From Methylophaga thalassica (GTDB taxonomy: Bacteria > Pseudomonadota > Gammaproteobacteria > Nitrosococcales > Methylophagaceae), in contig DRHY01000303.1 in NCBI GenBank assembly GCA_011052985.1, forward strand, positions 1 to 42,583: a stretch of DNA of 42,583 nt, in the 5' to 3' direction. The notes under the pieces were generated by a model. The model searched no databases. It saw only the letters and a list, made by a program, of their open reading frames with translations, and had not been told where the DNA came from. Below are positions 8,139-16,793 of the stretch, in pieces. How positions within the stretch are numbered: the stretch's first letter is position 1; each line of letters opens with the position of its first letter. A program made the translations under genes and the position numbers.

Positions 8139-10109
8139 ATGCAAGACCTCATTCGCAACAAGTCCGCTGTGGCGCTCTCTATAGGACTTTCACTCATCAG
8201 CACTAAAGTCTTATCCGCTGAAACTTCAACAGATCTTAAACAAATTGTGGTGACTGCATCAGGATTTGAGCAAGAAGCTACTTTAGCACCCGCTTCCGTC
8301 ACCATCATCGATCAGGAGACTCTCAGCAAACACGGCTACCGCGATTTAAACGATGCATTGCGAACAGTCCCCGGCGTGACAGTTACAGGAGGAGGATCAG
8401 GAGACCGGGGAACCGATGTCAGCATCCGTGGGATGGGGTCAAGTTACACATTGCTTCTGGTGGACGGAAAACGACAATCAGGCCGTGAAAGTCGACCAAA
8501 TGGAAGCGCAGGTTTTGAAGCTGACTGGTTACCGCCTATTGAGGCGATAGAACGTATTGAAATTATCCGTGGCCCTATGTCAACGCTTTATGGTTCTGAT
8601 GCGTTGGGTGGGGTAATTAATGTTATCACCAAAAAGGTCATGGATCAGTGGACCGGTAATATGCAAGTGGAACGGACTTTTCAGGAAAGTAGTAGTTCAG
8701 GTGATTATTCGCGTGGAAGTTTTAATCTTGCTGGCCCTATCGTCAGTGATATTTTGGGGTTGCAGCTCTATGGTGAAACCTACAAACGTGATGAGGATCG
8801 CATTGTTTACGGCTACGAAGATAAACTGATGAATAGTGTCACAGCAAAACTCTCGTTAACCGCCTTAGAAAATCACGATTTTTCTTTTGAGGCCGGTATG
8901 ACAGAACAGGATCGTGAAGGCAATTTAGGAAAATCAGAACCCACACAAGATTGTGGTCGGGGTGGTTGTAGTGATTCGGTAAATGATACAAATCGTGAAC
9001 ATTATGCTATCACTCACACTGGTCGCTGGGGATTTGGAACCAGTGAAAGTTACATTCAGCGTGAGGAAGTCGAAAACGAGACACGTGAAATCATCATTGA
9101 AAATACGTTCGCTAAGACTAATTTAGTCATGCCATTTGAAAAGCATACCGCTACTATCGGGGCAAGCTTTGAAAAGGAAGAACTTGAAGATCTTAACTCC
9201 AACACCATTTCAGACCGTACGCAAATCAGTAATCAACAATGGGCTTTATTTGTTGAAGATGAGTGGTATCTGTTAGATAACTTCTCGCTGACCGGCGGGG
9301 TTCGTATGGACGATAACGAAAATTTCGGTCAACATTTCAGCCCCCGACTCTATGGCGTCTGGGAAGTGGCATCTCAATGGGTTTTAAAAGGTGGTGTTTC
9401 GACCGGTTACCGTTCACCAAGTTTACGTGAACTAACTTTTGATTGGGGTCAAAGTAGTCGCGGTGGCGATGTTTATGGAAATCCCGACCTGGAACCAGAA
9501 ACCTCCATTAACCAAGAAATTGGATTGTATTTTAATGGTGAAAATGACCGTTATGCCAGTTTGACACTCTTTCATACTGATTTTGAAGACAAAATTACCC
9601 GTATAGCTTGTCCAGTTGAGATTTGTACCGCAGGAGCTAATAGTTTTGGTTCATTTCCTACCTATCGCATCAATGTTGACGAAGCAGTCACCCGAGGGGT
9701 TGAAATTACCGCAGGTACGAATCTAACTGAGAAGATTAATTTGGATGCCAGCTATACCTATACCGACTCTGAACAAAAAACAGGTGAATATAAAGGAGAG
9801 CCGCTTACACAATTACCTAAACACCTCGCGTCAGTTAGTCTGAACTGGTTGAACAATGACAGATTAAATTCATGGTTCCGGATCATTTATCGAGGTGAAG
9901 AAAGTCAGCCTATTACAGGACCTTCCAGCTCCACCATTGTGGCGCCTTCAAGCACGATTGCTGATCTGGGCATGAATTACAAAGTCACTAAACATGCCAC
10001 GGTTAAAGCAGGTCTTTACAATCTGTTTGATGAAGAAATTGAATACGATGAATACGGTTACATAGATGATGGACGACGTCTTTGGTTGGCTCTGAATCTA
10101 GGGTTTTGA
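8139..10109 (+). CDS. TonB-dependent ferric-siderophore receptor (FepA/CirA-like)
   Basis: A 656-residue outer-membrane receptor. Residues 1-27 form a signal peptide ending VLSA. The TonB box is QIVVTAS (about 35-41). The plug domain follows (LNDALRTVPGVTVTG, VSIRGMGSSYTLLLVDGKR, IERIEIIRGPMSTLYGSDAL), then a 22-strand-type barrel ending in the outer-membrane signature ...LWLALNLGF. Extracellular loops carry cysteine pairs (CGRGGC, CPVEIC), as in CirA/FepA-type catecholate receptors, but the ligand is unknown. It leads an iron operon with DUF3649, PepSY and DUF3325 genes. A candidate Fur box precedes it, and a hairpin at 10123-10159 separates it from the downstream genes, which would let the receptor be expressed at a higher level. 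Confidence 0.9.
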   Translation: MQDLIRNKSAVALSIGLSLISTKVLSAETSTDLKQIVVTASGFEQEATLAPASVTIIDQETLSKHGYRDLNDALRTVPGVTVTGGGSGDRGTDVSIRGMGSSYTLLLVDGKRQSGRESRPNGSAGFEADWLPPIEAIERIEIIRGPMSTLYGSDALGGVINVITKKVMDQWTGNMQVERTFQESSSSGDYSRGSFNLAGPIVSDILGLQLYGETYKRDEDRIVYGYEDKLMNSVTAKLSLTALENHDFSFEAGMTEQDREGNLGKSEPTQDCGRGGCSDSVNDTNREHYAITHTGRWGFGTSESYIQREEVENETREIIIENTFAKTNLVMPFEKHTATIGASFEKEELEDLNSNTISDRTQISNQQWALFVEDEWYLLDNFSLTGGVRMDDNENFGQHFSPRLYGVWEVASQWVLKGGVSTGYRSPSLRELTFDWGQSSRGGDVYGNPDLEPETSINQEIGLYFNGENDRYASLTLFHTDFEDKITRIACPVEICTAGANSFGSFPTYRINVDEAVTRGVEITAGTNLTEKINLDASYTYTDSEQKTGEYKGEPLTQLPKHLASVSLNWLNNDRLNSWFRIIYRGEESQPITGPSSSTIVAPSSTIADLGMNYKVTKHATVKAGLYNLFDEEIEYDEYGYIDDGRRLWLALNLGF

Positions 10110-10122
10110 TGCACTAGTTAAC

Positions 10123-10159
10123 AAGCGAGTGTAGTGCTTCTCCAATACACTCGCTTTTC
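10123..10159 (+). terminator. Terminator or attenuator between the receptor and inner-membrane genes
   Basis: A perfect 11-bp stem, AAGCGAGTGTA (10123-10133) with TACACTCGCTT (10146-10156), ends in a short T-run (tttct). The weak T tract suggests partial termination. Confidence 0.7.
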
Positions 10160-10219
10160 TCCTAGCTGGCTTTATTAGCCGATTTAATCCTCATTTTTAG
10201 ATCATGGATTTTCAAAAGC

Positions 10220-10564
10220 ATGTTTAATTTCTCACCTCTATTAAAATGGTTTCGCTCTCCTGGCAGTAAAGCCATGTCCGGCAGAACTCGAATTAACTTG
10301 GCATGCCGTACTGGCTTGACCATTTTTGGTGGTTACTTGTTAGTTTCTCTTTGGACGGCAACGATGAGTTTGTTGTTGCCAACTGTTCGTTATGAAGCTG
10401 TATTAGTAGCCAGTATGACTGGCTTTATGATCTTTCCAGCGTTTGCAATCTGGGCTTTTTATACAATCAGTTTGAAACGAATGGCTGGTTATCTATTGGC
10501 AGCCATCATTTTATTGTCATGTGTTTTATGGTTTGTAATGAGACACGTTGGGAGCCCAGCATGA
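10220..10564 (+). CDS. DUF3649-type small inner-membrane protein of the iron-uptake operon
   Basis: A 114-residue protein with three predicted membrane helices (about residues 30-50, 58-80 and 88-106) after a basic N-terminus. It resembles the DUF3649 family, which is usually encoded between a TonB receptor and a PepSY-domain membrane protein. Its biochemical role is unknown; neighbours suggest help in reducing or handling iron at the inner membrane. The start is uncertain, because neither the ATG at 10220 nor the one at 10274 has a strong ribosome site. It overlaps the next gene by 4 bp (ATGA), so the two are translationally coupled. Confidence 0.75.
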   Translation: MFNFSPLLKWFRSPGSKAMSGRTRINLACRTGLTIFGGYLLVSLWTATMSLLLPTVRYEAVLVASMTGFMIFPAFAIWAFYTISLKRMAGYLLAAIILLSCVLWFVMRHVGSPA

Positions 10565-12153
10565 GCAACATTCAACCGGGTTTTCGTCAAAGTAATGCCT
10601 GGCTCCATACCTGGAGTGGGATTATGGTGGGCTGGCTGCTCTACTTAATCTTTCTCCTTGGTGCGCTGAGTTTTTTTCGTACCGAGATAAATACCTGGGC
10701 ACAACCTGAACTCGCACAAATTGAAACTCAAACCAGCAGTCAGGCGTGGCAAAGTGCTTGGGCATTCCTTCAACAAAAAGCACCGAATTCCCCTGAGTGG
10801 AATATCGAGCTCCCTAATGAACGCAATCCAGCAGTTAATGTTCGCTGGTTTGATGAGGGAGAAAGGCCGAGTAGACGAGGCGGACATCGCGCCATACTTG
10901 ATCCCGCGACCGGAGAGCAATTGCATCCTCGAGAAACTAGATTGGGGGACTTTTTGTATCGCATGCATTTTGAACTTTATGGTGTACCCAGACATGCGGC
11001 GAGGTGGTTTATCGGTATCGCGACTATGGCTATGTTTATCGGTCTTATAACCGGCATTATCATCCATAAAAAAATATTTAAAGACTTTTTTACCTTTCGC
11101 CAAAATAAGGGACAACGTTCCTGGCTGGATATGCACAATGTTTCTTCGGTGCTGGCACTACCTTTTCATCTAATGATCACTTTCAGCGGTTTATTACTTT
11201 TGATATTTACGTTGATGCCGTGGGGATTACAGACTGCCTTTAACGGTGATGTAGGTGAATATTTTGAAGCCATGGGTGGCCGAGGTGGCAAGACAATATC
11301 TGAAACATTGACTTTACCCACAACCATAATGGATGCCTCGTCACGCATTGAGCAAATTGACGTATTGATGGGAATTGCTGAAACGAAATGGCCCAGGGGA
11401 GTCGATAGTTTGCAGATCAATAACTCGCGTCGCGCCATGCAAATTTCACTTCGTCAGCAAGGCGCTAACTCACTATTGAACCGGGCGAGAGGCGAAACGC
11501 TGCTTTTTGACATCAATAAGTCTGAACTTTCACTAATAAACAGTGATCCCGAAATAGGATTTTGGCGTGCGTTTTACAACAGTTTCACGGCCTTACACCT
11601 TTTGCATTATGCTGATGCTTTATCGCGCTGGCTGTTTTTTCTCGGCGGCTTGCTTGGAACCATGATGATTGGAACCGGTTTATTGTTGTGGGTAGAAAAG
11701 CGCCGACAAAAAGCGGAAAAAACCGGTGAGTGGAAACGTATGTTTCGTTTAGTACAGATCCTGAATGTCGGCACCATAGCCGGATTGCCATTAGCGATAA
11801 CCTTTGCTTTCTGGGCCAATAGACTATTACCGGTTGAATTGGCACAACGAGAGCTATGGGAAATCCGAATATTCTTTATTACCTGGTTTGCCAGCTTGGT
11901 TTATAGCTTTATAAGAAGTAACCGACAGGCGTGGGTTGAACAGCTGGCGTTATTAAGCGGTTTATTACTTTTACTACCAGTATTTAACTTGATCACTTTA
12001 CCTCGGTACAGTGTTTTATCAATGAGTTTCGATGCTGTCTTGATTGTAATGGGCTTATTGGCCGCTTCGGGTTGCAAAAGTTTAGTCAAACACGGCAAAT
12101 CTTCAATCCTCCCTGTGAGCCGAAAAAACTCTTTAATGAGGTCGATGTCATGA
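10561..12153 (+). CDS. PepSY-associated transmembrane protein (iron-uptake, FpvG-like)
   Basis: A 530-residue PepSY_TM protein. I chose the start at 10561 because GGGAG lies 7 nt upstream and the protein then begins with the conserved RQSNAWLHTWSGIMVGWLLY helix; the longer frame from 10519 lies inside the upstream gene. About five to seven membrane helices are visible, including HTWSG near the start, a helix after AARWFIG, the conserved LDMHNVSSVLALPFHLMITF, and a C-terminal cluster. Histidines in these helices (H-x-W, H-N, FH) are candidate haem ligands. Relatives such as Pseudomonas FpvG take part in ferric-siderophore reduction. It overlaps both neighbours by 4 bp. Confidence 0.85.
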   Translation: MSNIQPGFRQSNAWLHTWSGIMVGWLLYLIFLLGALSFFRTEINTWAQPELAQIETQTSSQAWQSAWAFLQQKAPNSPEWNIELPNERNPAVNVRWFDEGERPSRRGGHRAILDPATGEQLHPRETRLGDFLYRMHFELYGVPRHAARWFIGIATMAMFIGLITGIIIHKKIFKDFFTFRQNKGQRSWLDMHNVSSVLALPFHLMITFSGLLLLIFTLMPWGLQTAFNGDVGEYFEAMGGRGGKTISETLTLPTTIMDASSRIEQIDVLMGIAETKWPRGVDSLQINNSRRAMQISLRQQGANSLLNRARGETLLFDINKSELSLINSDPEIGFWRAFYNSFTALHLLHYADALSRWLFFLGGLLGTMMIGTGLLLWVEKRRQKAEKTGEWKRMFRLVQILNVGTIAGLPLAITFAFWANRLLPVELAQRELWEIRIFFITWFASLVYSFIRSNRQAWVEQLALLSGLLLLLPVFNLITLPRYSVLSMSFDAVLIVMGLLAASGCKSLVKHGKSSILPVSRKNSLMRSMS

Positions 12154-12473
12154 TCATGTCTTTTTTAATGTCGTTGGAAAGTATGATGTTATTGGCATTA
12201 GTACAACATTCTAAAATGATTTTCGACACCCCATTGACCTTGACTGACAAACGTATTCTTAGAGTTTTGGCTGGCCTGTTATTGCTTATAGCAGTACTAA
12301 TATGGATTGCAGATAGTAGTATATCAATAGGCTTTTCACACGCGATCATGTTATTTGGTACTGTAGGGTTAGTGCCGATTTTTATGCTTTCCTATGGTAA
12401 AAAGTGGCTATTTCGAACTGTTATCTTGCTGCCTTTAATCGGACTAGGCTTAGGGTTATTCCATGTAATTTGA
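12150..12473 (+). CDS. DUF3325-type small inner-membrane protein
   Basis: A 107-residue hydrophobic protein with three to four helices. The start at 12150 fits the ATGA overlap with the PepSY gene and has GAGGT upstream; the longer frame from 12072 would extend into that gene. Size, the SLxSMxLLALVQHSK-like opening and its place as last gene of a receptor-DUF3649-PepSY operon point to DUF3325. Function is inferred from context only. After it, 12474-12703 holds no gene or clear terminator that I can see. Confidence 0.75.
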   Translation: MIMSFLMSLESMMLLALVQHSKMIFDTPLTLTDKRILRVLAGLLLLIAVLIWIADSSISIGFSHAIMLFGTVGLVPIFMLSYGKKWLFRTVILLPLIGLGLGLFHVI

Positions 12474-12703
12474 ATAGGTAGCGAGTTCAGACTCTTCTGT
12501 TATATGTCCACTACACTTTGAACTTAAGTTAGGATAGCGTTCAGGGGGTTGGTTACTTCTGAAATCCAAGAATGCATAATCTAGAATCTTTGCGGGACTT
12601 TTGCGTGTATTGGTTGTGAAAAGTAATACATAGTGATGCAAATTAGCAACGGGCATCACGGTAAATAATAAATAAAAACAATAAGTTAAACTTTACTTCT
12701 CCA

Positions 12704-12818
12704 ACTCATAATCCCAAGGTCCCAGGTTCAAGTCTTGGTGGCCCACCAATAAAATCAAGTGGTTAGTCGATTTTCGGCTAGCCGCTTTTTTGTGTCTGAG
12801 GGATTTTTGCGGGGATTG
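12704..12818 (+). repeat. Direct repeat 2: 3' half of a CAU-anticodon tRNA gene plus terminator
   Basis: It matches 7753-7868 from actcataatccc to ggggattg. It has one missing G in the acceptor (GGCCC instead of GGGCCC), a T-stem change (cctgg to cttgg) and scattered changes in the terminator. The sequence upstream of actcataat differs completely between the copies, so the break is at the anticodon loop. It marks the right limit of the iron-uptake unit. Confidence 0.85.
12759..12791 (+). terminator. Rho-independent terminator inside repeat 2
   Basis: The hairpin GTGGTTAGTCGA / CGGCTAGCCGC with a short T loop is followed by TTTTTT. It is the diverged counterpart of 7809-7841. Confidence 0.7.
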
Positions 12819-13081
12819 AGTTAAAGATTTCACGAGCCCAATTTGTAACTGATTTGTGTCGCGCGAATTAGTGGCGATTCAGGTTTTTAATTGAGAGCAA
12901 TGAATACACTGTGATGTTTGATCTAATTGATGCCTAGAGCACTAGAACCCCTAACAGCTTTCAAAAGTTGGATACCAAAAAAGATGAGGTTGGTATTGCT
13001 CAAAAAAATTAATGCCTGTTCTTACATTATGATTGAAGAGCTCATAATCTTGATTAAAGCAAATTTTTCAGGATAAAGTTA

Positions 13082-13255
13082 ATGAGCATTATATTAAATT
13101 TGAGTAGGGTAGAGCTATATGAGCTGGTCTGGAATACTCCACTATCTAAACTTGTTCCAAAATTTGGCTTAAGTGATAAAGGGTTTGCCAAAAAAAGCCA
13201 TCAATTTGACCGCCTTACGCTGCGCTTCAGGCGGCAATTTATTGCTGAGTTATAA
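13082..13255 (+). pseudogene. Truncated ELYELVW-type gene start fused into an attC site, copy 2
   Basis: A 57-codon frame starts MSIILNLSRVELYELVW, continues NTPLSKLVPKFGLSDKGFAKK and then changes abruptly to SHQFDRLTLRF, which is simply the translated attC sequence. The family normally continues with a cysteine-arginine helix (KKICR-like) after this point, so the gene was cut right after the AKK codons. Upstream DNA from about 12965 is shared with the decayed copy at 7445-7690. It is probably the chromosomal (or older cassette) sequence into which the cassette array was inserted. It is unlikely to make a working protein. Confidence 0.55.
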
Positions 13256-13257
13256 GC
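13190..13257 (+). other. attC-like recombination site 0 (left end of cassette cluster)
   Basis: It shares ccatcaatttgacc, the core cttacgctgcg and aggcggcaa with the site at 15844-15924. CCGCCT pairs with AGGCGG around the loop. The right core is GTTATAAGC at 13249-13257, the exact complement of the left core GCTTATAAC of the next site (14057-14065), as expected for the two ends of one cassette. The left core is missing, replaced by the gene fragment before it. Confidence 0.65.
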
Positions 13258-13275
13258 ATAAGGAACATATGTGTA

Positions 13276-14064
13276 ATGAATAAAATCCCCTGGGGTCCAA
13301 TAAGATCCATCCTTACGGCAAATTTTTCATTTGGCAGTATTAAGGAAATTGTTGGCTACGCGGATATAGACATGTCTAAGTTGTCGCACCTAGAACAAAA
13401 GTCTCAGGGAGGTGCTTCAAAATCACAGCTACTTAGTGCAATTGATGCTCAAATAGGGAATATGGAAGAAAACAGTTCAGGTGTTGTCGCATCAATTGTC
13501 TGTGAAGAAATGCTCAGGAGAAACCCCGATCTTATAAGCGAGCTTGAGCGTGTTTTATCGCGAGTTGGTTGGAAATTCTCAGGCACTGTCCTCCTTCCAA
13601 TAGAAATATTTGATGTGTCTGAACTGAAAGAAATACCAGAAATTGCGCATCAAGATATTCAAAAAGCTGCAAGCAGATTAAGAGATGGCGATTTAAGCGG
13701 TTCCTTATCAGCTTCTTGCGGTGCCCTTGATGCGGTAACAGGCTCCATATATCAAGAGTTTGGTCTTGGCGATCCAAATAAATCATCATTTCAAGAAAGA
13801 ATAAAAAAATCGATCAATGCAATCGGAGCAAAAGACAGATTACAGAATGAGCTTCGAGATATCGGGTGGGGCGACTCCGATATTAATCCATTATCCAGCA
13901 ATCTGGATGGGTCTTTAAATCAAGCAGCATTTGTAATGCAAAAGCTCAGATCAAATATGGGTGATGTTCACGGTTCAAAACCAGTTGTTTCCGCACTTAT
14001 TTATGACTCAATAAAATGGTCTTTACTACTGCTTAGGGTATTGGTCACTCGTGAAAGCTTATAA
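13276..14064 (+). CDS. Abi_C-domain (abortive infection C-terminal) protein, cassette gene 1
   Basis: A 262-residue protein. The C-terminal 100 residues fit the Abi_C domain: DGSLNQAAFVMQKLRSNMGDVHG at about 220-240, with the R-x(3-4)-G-x2-HG core (RSNMGDVHG), then a long hydrophobic helix (SALIYDSIKWSLLLLRVLV). The middle (SRLRDGDLSGSLSASCGALD) matches the usual helix before it. Abi_C proteins occur in abortive infection systems such as AbiJ types and share the helical HEPN-like layout. The gene fills one cassette between attC 0 and attC 1; its stop overlaps the left core of attC 1. A cassette-borne anti-phage role is inferred from the domain. Confidence 0.65.
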   Translation: MNKIPWGPIRSILTANFSFGSIKEIVGYADIDMSKLSHLEQKSQGGASKSQLLSAIDAQIGNMEENSSGVVASIVCEEMLRRNPDLISELERVLSRVGWKFSGTVLLPIEIFDVSELKEIPEIAHQDIQKAASRLRDGDLSGSLSASCGALDAVTGSIYQEFGLGDPNKSSFQERIKKSINAIGAKDRLQNELRDIGWGDSDINPLSSNLDGSLNQAAFVMQKLRSNMGDVHGSKPVVSALIYDSIKWSLLLLRVLVTRESL

Positions 14065-14120
14065 CAATCAGCTTCAATGTATTCGCTCTCCATTGAGCTT
14101 GGCCGATAGATACTACGGAT
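14057..14120 (+). other. attC-like site 1
   Basis: The left core GCTTATAAC (14057-14065) is followed by AGCTTCAATG, which pairs with CATTGAGCT 12 bp later, giving the hairpin of a short attC. The right core is degenerate (near gataga or atagttc). It is the cassette end of the Abi_C gene. Confidence 0.6.
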
Positions 14121-14129
14121 GGATAGTTC

Positions 14130-14651
14130 ATGTCTATTGATGAAAAGCTGCTTAAACGAACAGAAACCTTGATATCGGAAATCGATACTCAGTCAGATCG
14201 AGGTGCTGCGATTGTCGGTGTCGCATGGGTAGAAGAGGAGCTTGAAGCAGCTATCGCGTCATTTTTAGAGGATGATGCGAAGGCACTGAAGCGACTTTTA
14301 GGCCGTAGCGGGCCTCTTGCAACATTCTCAGCAAAGATTGACCTAGCACTTCTTCTTGGTATGTGTAGTAAAGTTATTGCTGGCGATCTTCATCGACTTA
14401 GAGAAATCAGAAATGATTTTGCTCATACAATTGCAGCGAAGGATCATTCGGCACTAACTTTTAATTCTGAGAATATAGCTGACAAATGTTTCGCATTGAA
14501 ATGCGTCGCGCACGAAAATCCAGAAACATCACGTCATGCATTTTCAAGAGCATGTGCAGTGCTAAATGCTGATTTTTATATGCATGGATTCTTTGAGCAC
14601 AAAGTATCGACTGTGGGCCGAATATATGCCAAATTCGAACATGGCAACTAA
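14130..14651 (+). CDS. MltR-family/HEPN-like small protein, cassette gene 2
   Basis: A 173-residue all-helical protein. The segment GPLATFSAKIDLALLLGMCS, then DLHRLREIRNDFAHT (about residues 70-110), is the hallmark of the MltR (mannitol operon repressor) family. RNDFAH is also an R-x4-H motif like those of HEPN proteins. A mannitol role is very unlikely here because no mtl genes are present. Stand-alone MltR-like proteins are common in integron cassettes and other mobile DNA, and their function is not known. The start at 14130 has only a weak ribosome site (GGATAG). Confidence 0.65.
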   Translation: MSIDEKLLKRTETLISEIDTQSDRGAAIVGVAWVEEELEAAIASFLEDDAKALKRLLGRSGPLATFSAKIDLALLLGMCSKVIAGDLHRLREIRNDFAHTIAAKDHSALTFNSENIADKCFALKCVAHENPETSRHAFSRACAVLNADFYMHGFFEHKVSTVGRIYAKFEHGN

Positions 14652-14727
14652 CAAACCAAGTCAGCGGGATATATTTTTACTTCACTACGCACAAAGCGTA
14701 AAAACATCGCCTTGCTTGGGGGGGGGG
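14646..14727 (+). other. attC-like site 2 with a G-run at its right end
   Basis: The left core aactaac overlaps the stop codon. The arms ccaag-tca-gcg and cgc-cttg-cttgg pair, and inside them tttttac pairs with gtaaaaa and tacgc with gcgta, giving a long imperfect hairpin with unpaired bases as in attC. The expected right core is overwritten by a run of about ten G at 14718-14727. Confidence 0.6.
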
Positions 14728-14748
14728 ACACATCAATGGATATAGCGA

Positions 14749-15849
14749 ATGACCTCAAATAGATTCTGTGTTTTTTGTGGAAATCCACCAGAAAAAAAGA
14801 ATCGAGAGCACATACTTCCTCAGTGGTTACTTGAGCTAACTGGAGATCCAAAAAGAGTTGTAAATTTTGGTACCAATTTTAAAGACGGAAGCACTGTTAA
14901 ATTTGATTGGTTAAATTTCTGTGTTCCTGCGTGTGAGAGTTGCAATTCGGAATACTCAAAGCTCGAAGGTAGAGCTAAATCATATGTTCTGACATTACTT
15001 GATAGAGGTGCACTCAATAGCATTGAATATATTGATTTTATGGATTGGATGGATAAGGTTCGTGTAGGGCTTTGGATTGCATATCATTTCATTCAAGGTA
15101 ACCCCACTAATATTCAGCCCAGTTTCCATATTAAGACGAGAATTGGTCAAAAAGATAGAATGATTGCTATCTATCCACTTGAAGGTGACGGGGTTGGTTT
15201 AAATGCACTGGGAACAGAATCACTAATATTTCATAGTCAGCCATCATGTATGGGGTTAAGAATAAATAACATCCTGATCATAAATATGTCTAGTGATTTT
15301 CTGTTTTCCGCACGTTGTGGGTTCCCGTTCCCTAAAAGCTGTTTCACTATGCTTGATGGAGAAAACCCTTACATGATGCATACTAGTGATTTTTCCATCA
15401 CTAGGAAAATCAAACACCCACTTATAAGAAAAAACATAATTAAACCCTCCATACATCTTTACCAACCGATTTTGGGCAAGTCCGAAGATAAGAGGTTTCA
15501 ATCAGGTTTCGTAGGTGATTATAGTAGCTTTGATGCATATTTAGCTAAACATACACTCCCGCCATACCCCTCGGGTAAGGGCATATTGTACTTTCAGCAT
15601 TTGGATCGTGTTGAACCAATATATGATATTAATCAGTCGATAGAGTTCGAGAATTGTACAGGAATACACTCAAAACCAATGTATAGAATCGTACAGCAAA
15701 TATATGAATTTCAAAATTTTCTCTACAAACAAGAGAAGTTTTTGGCAGAGAATCGAGAGCTAGAACTGAATCATGCAAAGAGAACAAAATTACTCTTAAA
15801 GTGGAACAACAATGTCATTGCACATTACTCGGGCATGAGAAATGTTTAA
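14749..15849 (+). CDS. HNH-type endonuclease-like protein, cassette gene 3
   Basis: A 366-residue protein. The N-terminal 65 residues look like an HNH/zinc-finger nuclease: CVFCG (about 7-11), REHILPQWLL (about 19-28, with the catalytic-type His), then VPACESCNSEYSKLEGRA (about 62-80). The long C-terminal part (about 80-366) is not recognised and may bind DNA or sense a target. The ATG at 14749 begins the zinc-finger region directly and is the only good choice. The stop falls inside the left core of the following attC. Restriction-like or anti-phage nuclease activity is inferred from the HNH layout. Confidence 0.6.
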   Translation: MTSNRFCVFCGNPPEKKNREHILPQWLLELTGDPKRVVNFGTNFKDGSTVKFDWLNFCVPACESCNSEYSKLEGRAKSYVLTLLDRGALNSIEYIDFMDWMDKVRVGLWIAYHFIQGNPTNIQPSFHIKTRIGQKDRMIAIYPLEGDGVGLNALGTESLIFHSQPSCMGLRINNILIINMSSDFLFSARCGFPFPKSCFTMLDGENPYMMHTSDFSITRKIKHPLIRKNIIKPSIHLYQPILGKSEDKRFQSGFVGDYSSFDAYLAKHTLPPYPSGKGILYFQHLDRVEPIYDINQSIEFENCTGIHSKPMYRIVQQIYEFQNFLYKQEKFLAENRELELNHAKRTKLLLKWNNNVIAHYSGMRNV

Positions 15850-15924
15850 CAAAGCCATCAATTTGACCGTCTTACGCTGCGCCTTGCGCTGCGCTTCAGG
15901 CGGCAAATTATGGCAGCGTTGGGC
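15844..15924 (+). other. attC-like site 3, best-preserved in the cluster
   Basis: The left core GTTTAAC (15844-15850, fitting RYYYAAC) and the right core GTTGGGC (15918-15924, fitting GTTRRRY) flank AATTTG...CAAATT and an inner CCG...CGG arm. The centre holds a short duplication (cgctgcgc twice). It shares most of its sequence with site 0. Confidence 0.8.
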
Positions 15925-15973
15925 GTCAGGGCAGCATAATACATACCGGCTGTGAAATAGGAGTTGATGGTCA

Positions 15974-16786
15974 GTGATTTCACTTTTTAAGGACGAAGAC
16001 GTTTCTGTCTGGGTTCCGGTAGCGAATGGCAAGGGAGGCGGTGCAGCGCGAGCATTTCTTCCGTTCAATGGTCGAACTGGCACTTATCGATATGGTTACA
16101 AGGCGTCCCCATCGACAGGGATATATTTCGATGCATTACGTGATATTCAGCAATCCTTTATCGACGATGAACATCAAGTCTTCGTAGTTAATTCGGTAAA
16201 GAAAAAAGAAAAGCAACACAAAGCACGCTGGCGTCATGGAAACAAAACAGGCTCTCCACTCTTGGGACCCTCAATGGGCTGGGTTCGAGTTCCTGTTGAT
16301 GAGCTTGAGAAACTTTCTGAATCAGATTTAGGTAAAGCCCTACAAGCCGCAGGAGCAGAATTCACTCAGCTTTCCCCAGCTACCGCCGAGCCTGTTCTAT
16401 GTGATTCCCCAGAATCTTTGGAAAGGGAAAGTGCTCGACTGTTTCGCGAAGCTTCGATCGCGTTGCCATCAGGCCAGGCAGCGCCTGCACGTCAGGAAAG
16501 ATCGGCGGAACAATTCGTTAGAGATGCAGCGGTAGTCGCCTACGTCCTCAGGGAGGCCCGAGGGAATTGTGAGTGCTGTATGAAGCCAGCGCCATTCACA
16601 AAGCCCAATGGTCTGCCCTACTTAGAAGTACATCATGTGAAGCGACTGGCATCTGGTGGCTCTGACAAGATTTCGAACGCTATCGCCGTTTGTCCAAACT
16701 GTCATAGAGAACTGCACCTTGGTGCTAACTCAGACGATATCGCTTACAGCCTATATACGAAAGTTGGCCGTCTGGTGCGAGAGTGA
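15974..16786 (+). CDS. HNH endonuclease, McrA-like, cassette gene 4
   Basis: A 270-residue protein with a canonical C-terminal HNH domain at about residues 197-250: CECCMKPAPF, then YLEVHHVKRLASGG, NAIAVCPNCHRELH. All zinc cysteines and the HH/N/H residues are present. The N-terminal 150 residues (PVANGKGGGAARAFLPFNG, then RYGYKASPS) are not assigned; they may recognise DNA, as in McrA-type and other modification-dependent nucleases. The start is GTG at 15974, with AGGAG 10 nt upstream; an in-frame stop just before excludes a longer form. The gene lies within the cassette defined by GTTGGGC (15918) and GCCCAAC (16794). Confidence 0.75.
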   Translation: MISLFKDEDVSVWVPVANGKGGGAARAFLPFNGRTGTYRYGYKASPSTGIYFDALRDIQQSFIDDEHQVFVVNSVKKKEKQHKARWRHGNKTGSPLLGPSMGWVRVPVDELEKLSESDLGKALQAAGAEFTQLSPATAEPVLCDSPESLERESARLFREASIALPSGQAAPARQERSAEQFVRDAAVVAYVLREARGNCECCMKPAPFTKPNGLPYLEVHHVKRLASGGSDKISNAIAVCPNCHRELHLGANSDDIAYSLYTKVGRLVRE

Positions 16787-16793
16787 GGCTGCG

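Noticed and set aside
14130-14651. True mannitol operon repressor
   Set aside because: No mannitol genes are nearby; the gene sits in a cassette between attC-like sites.
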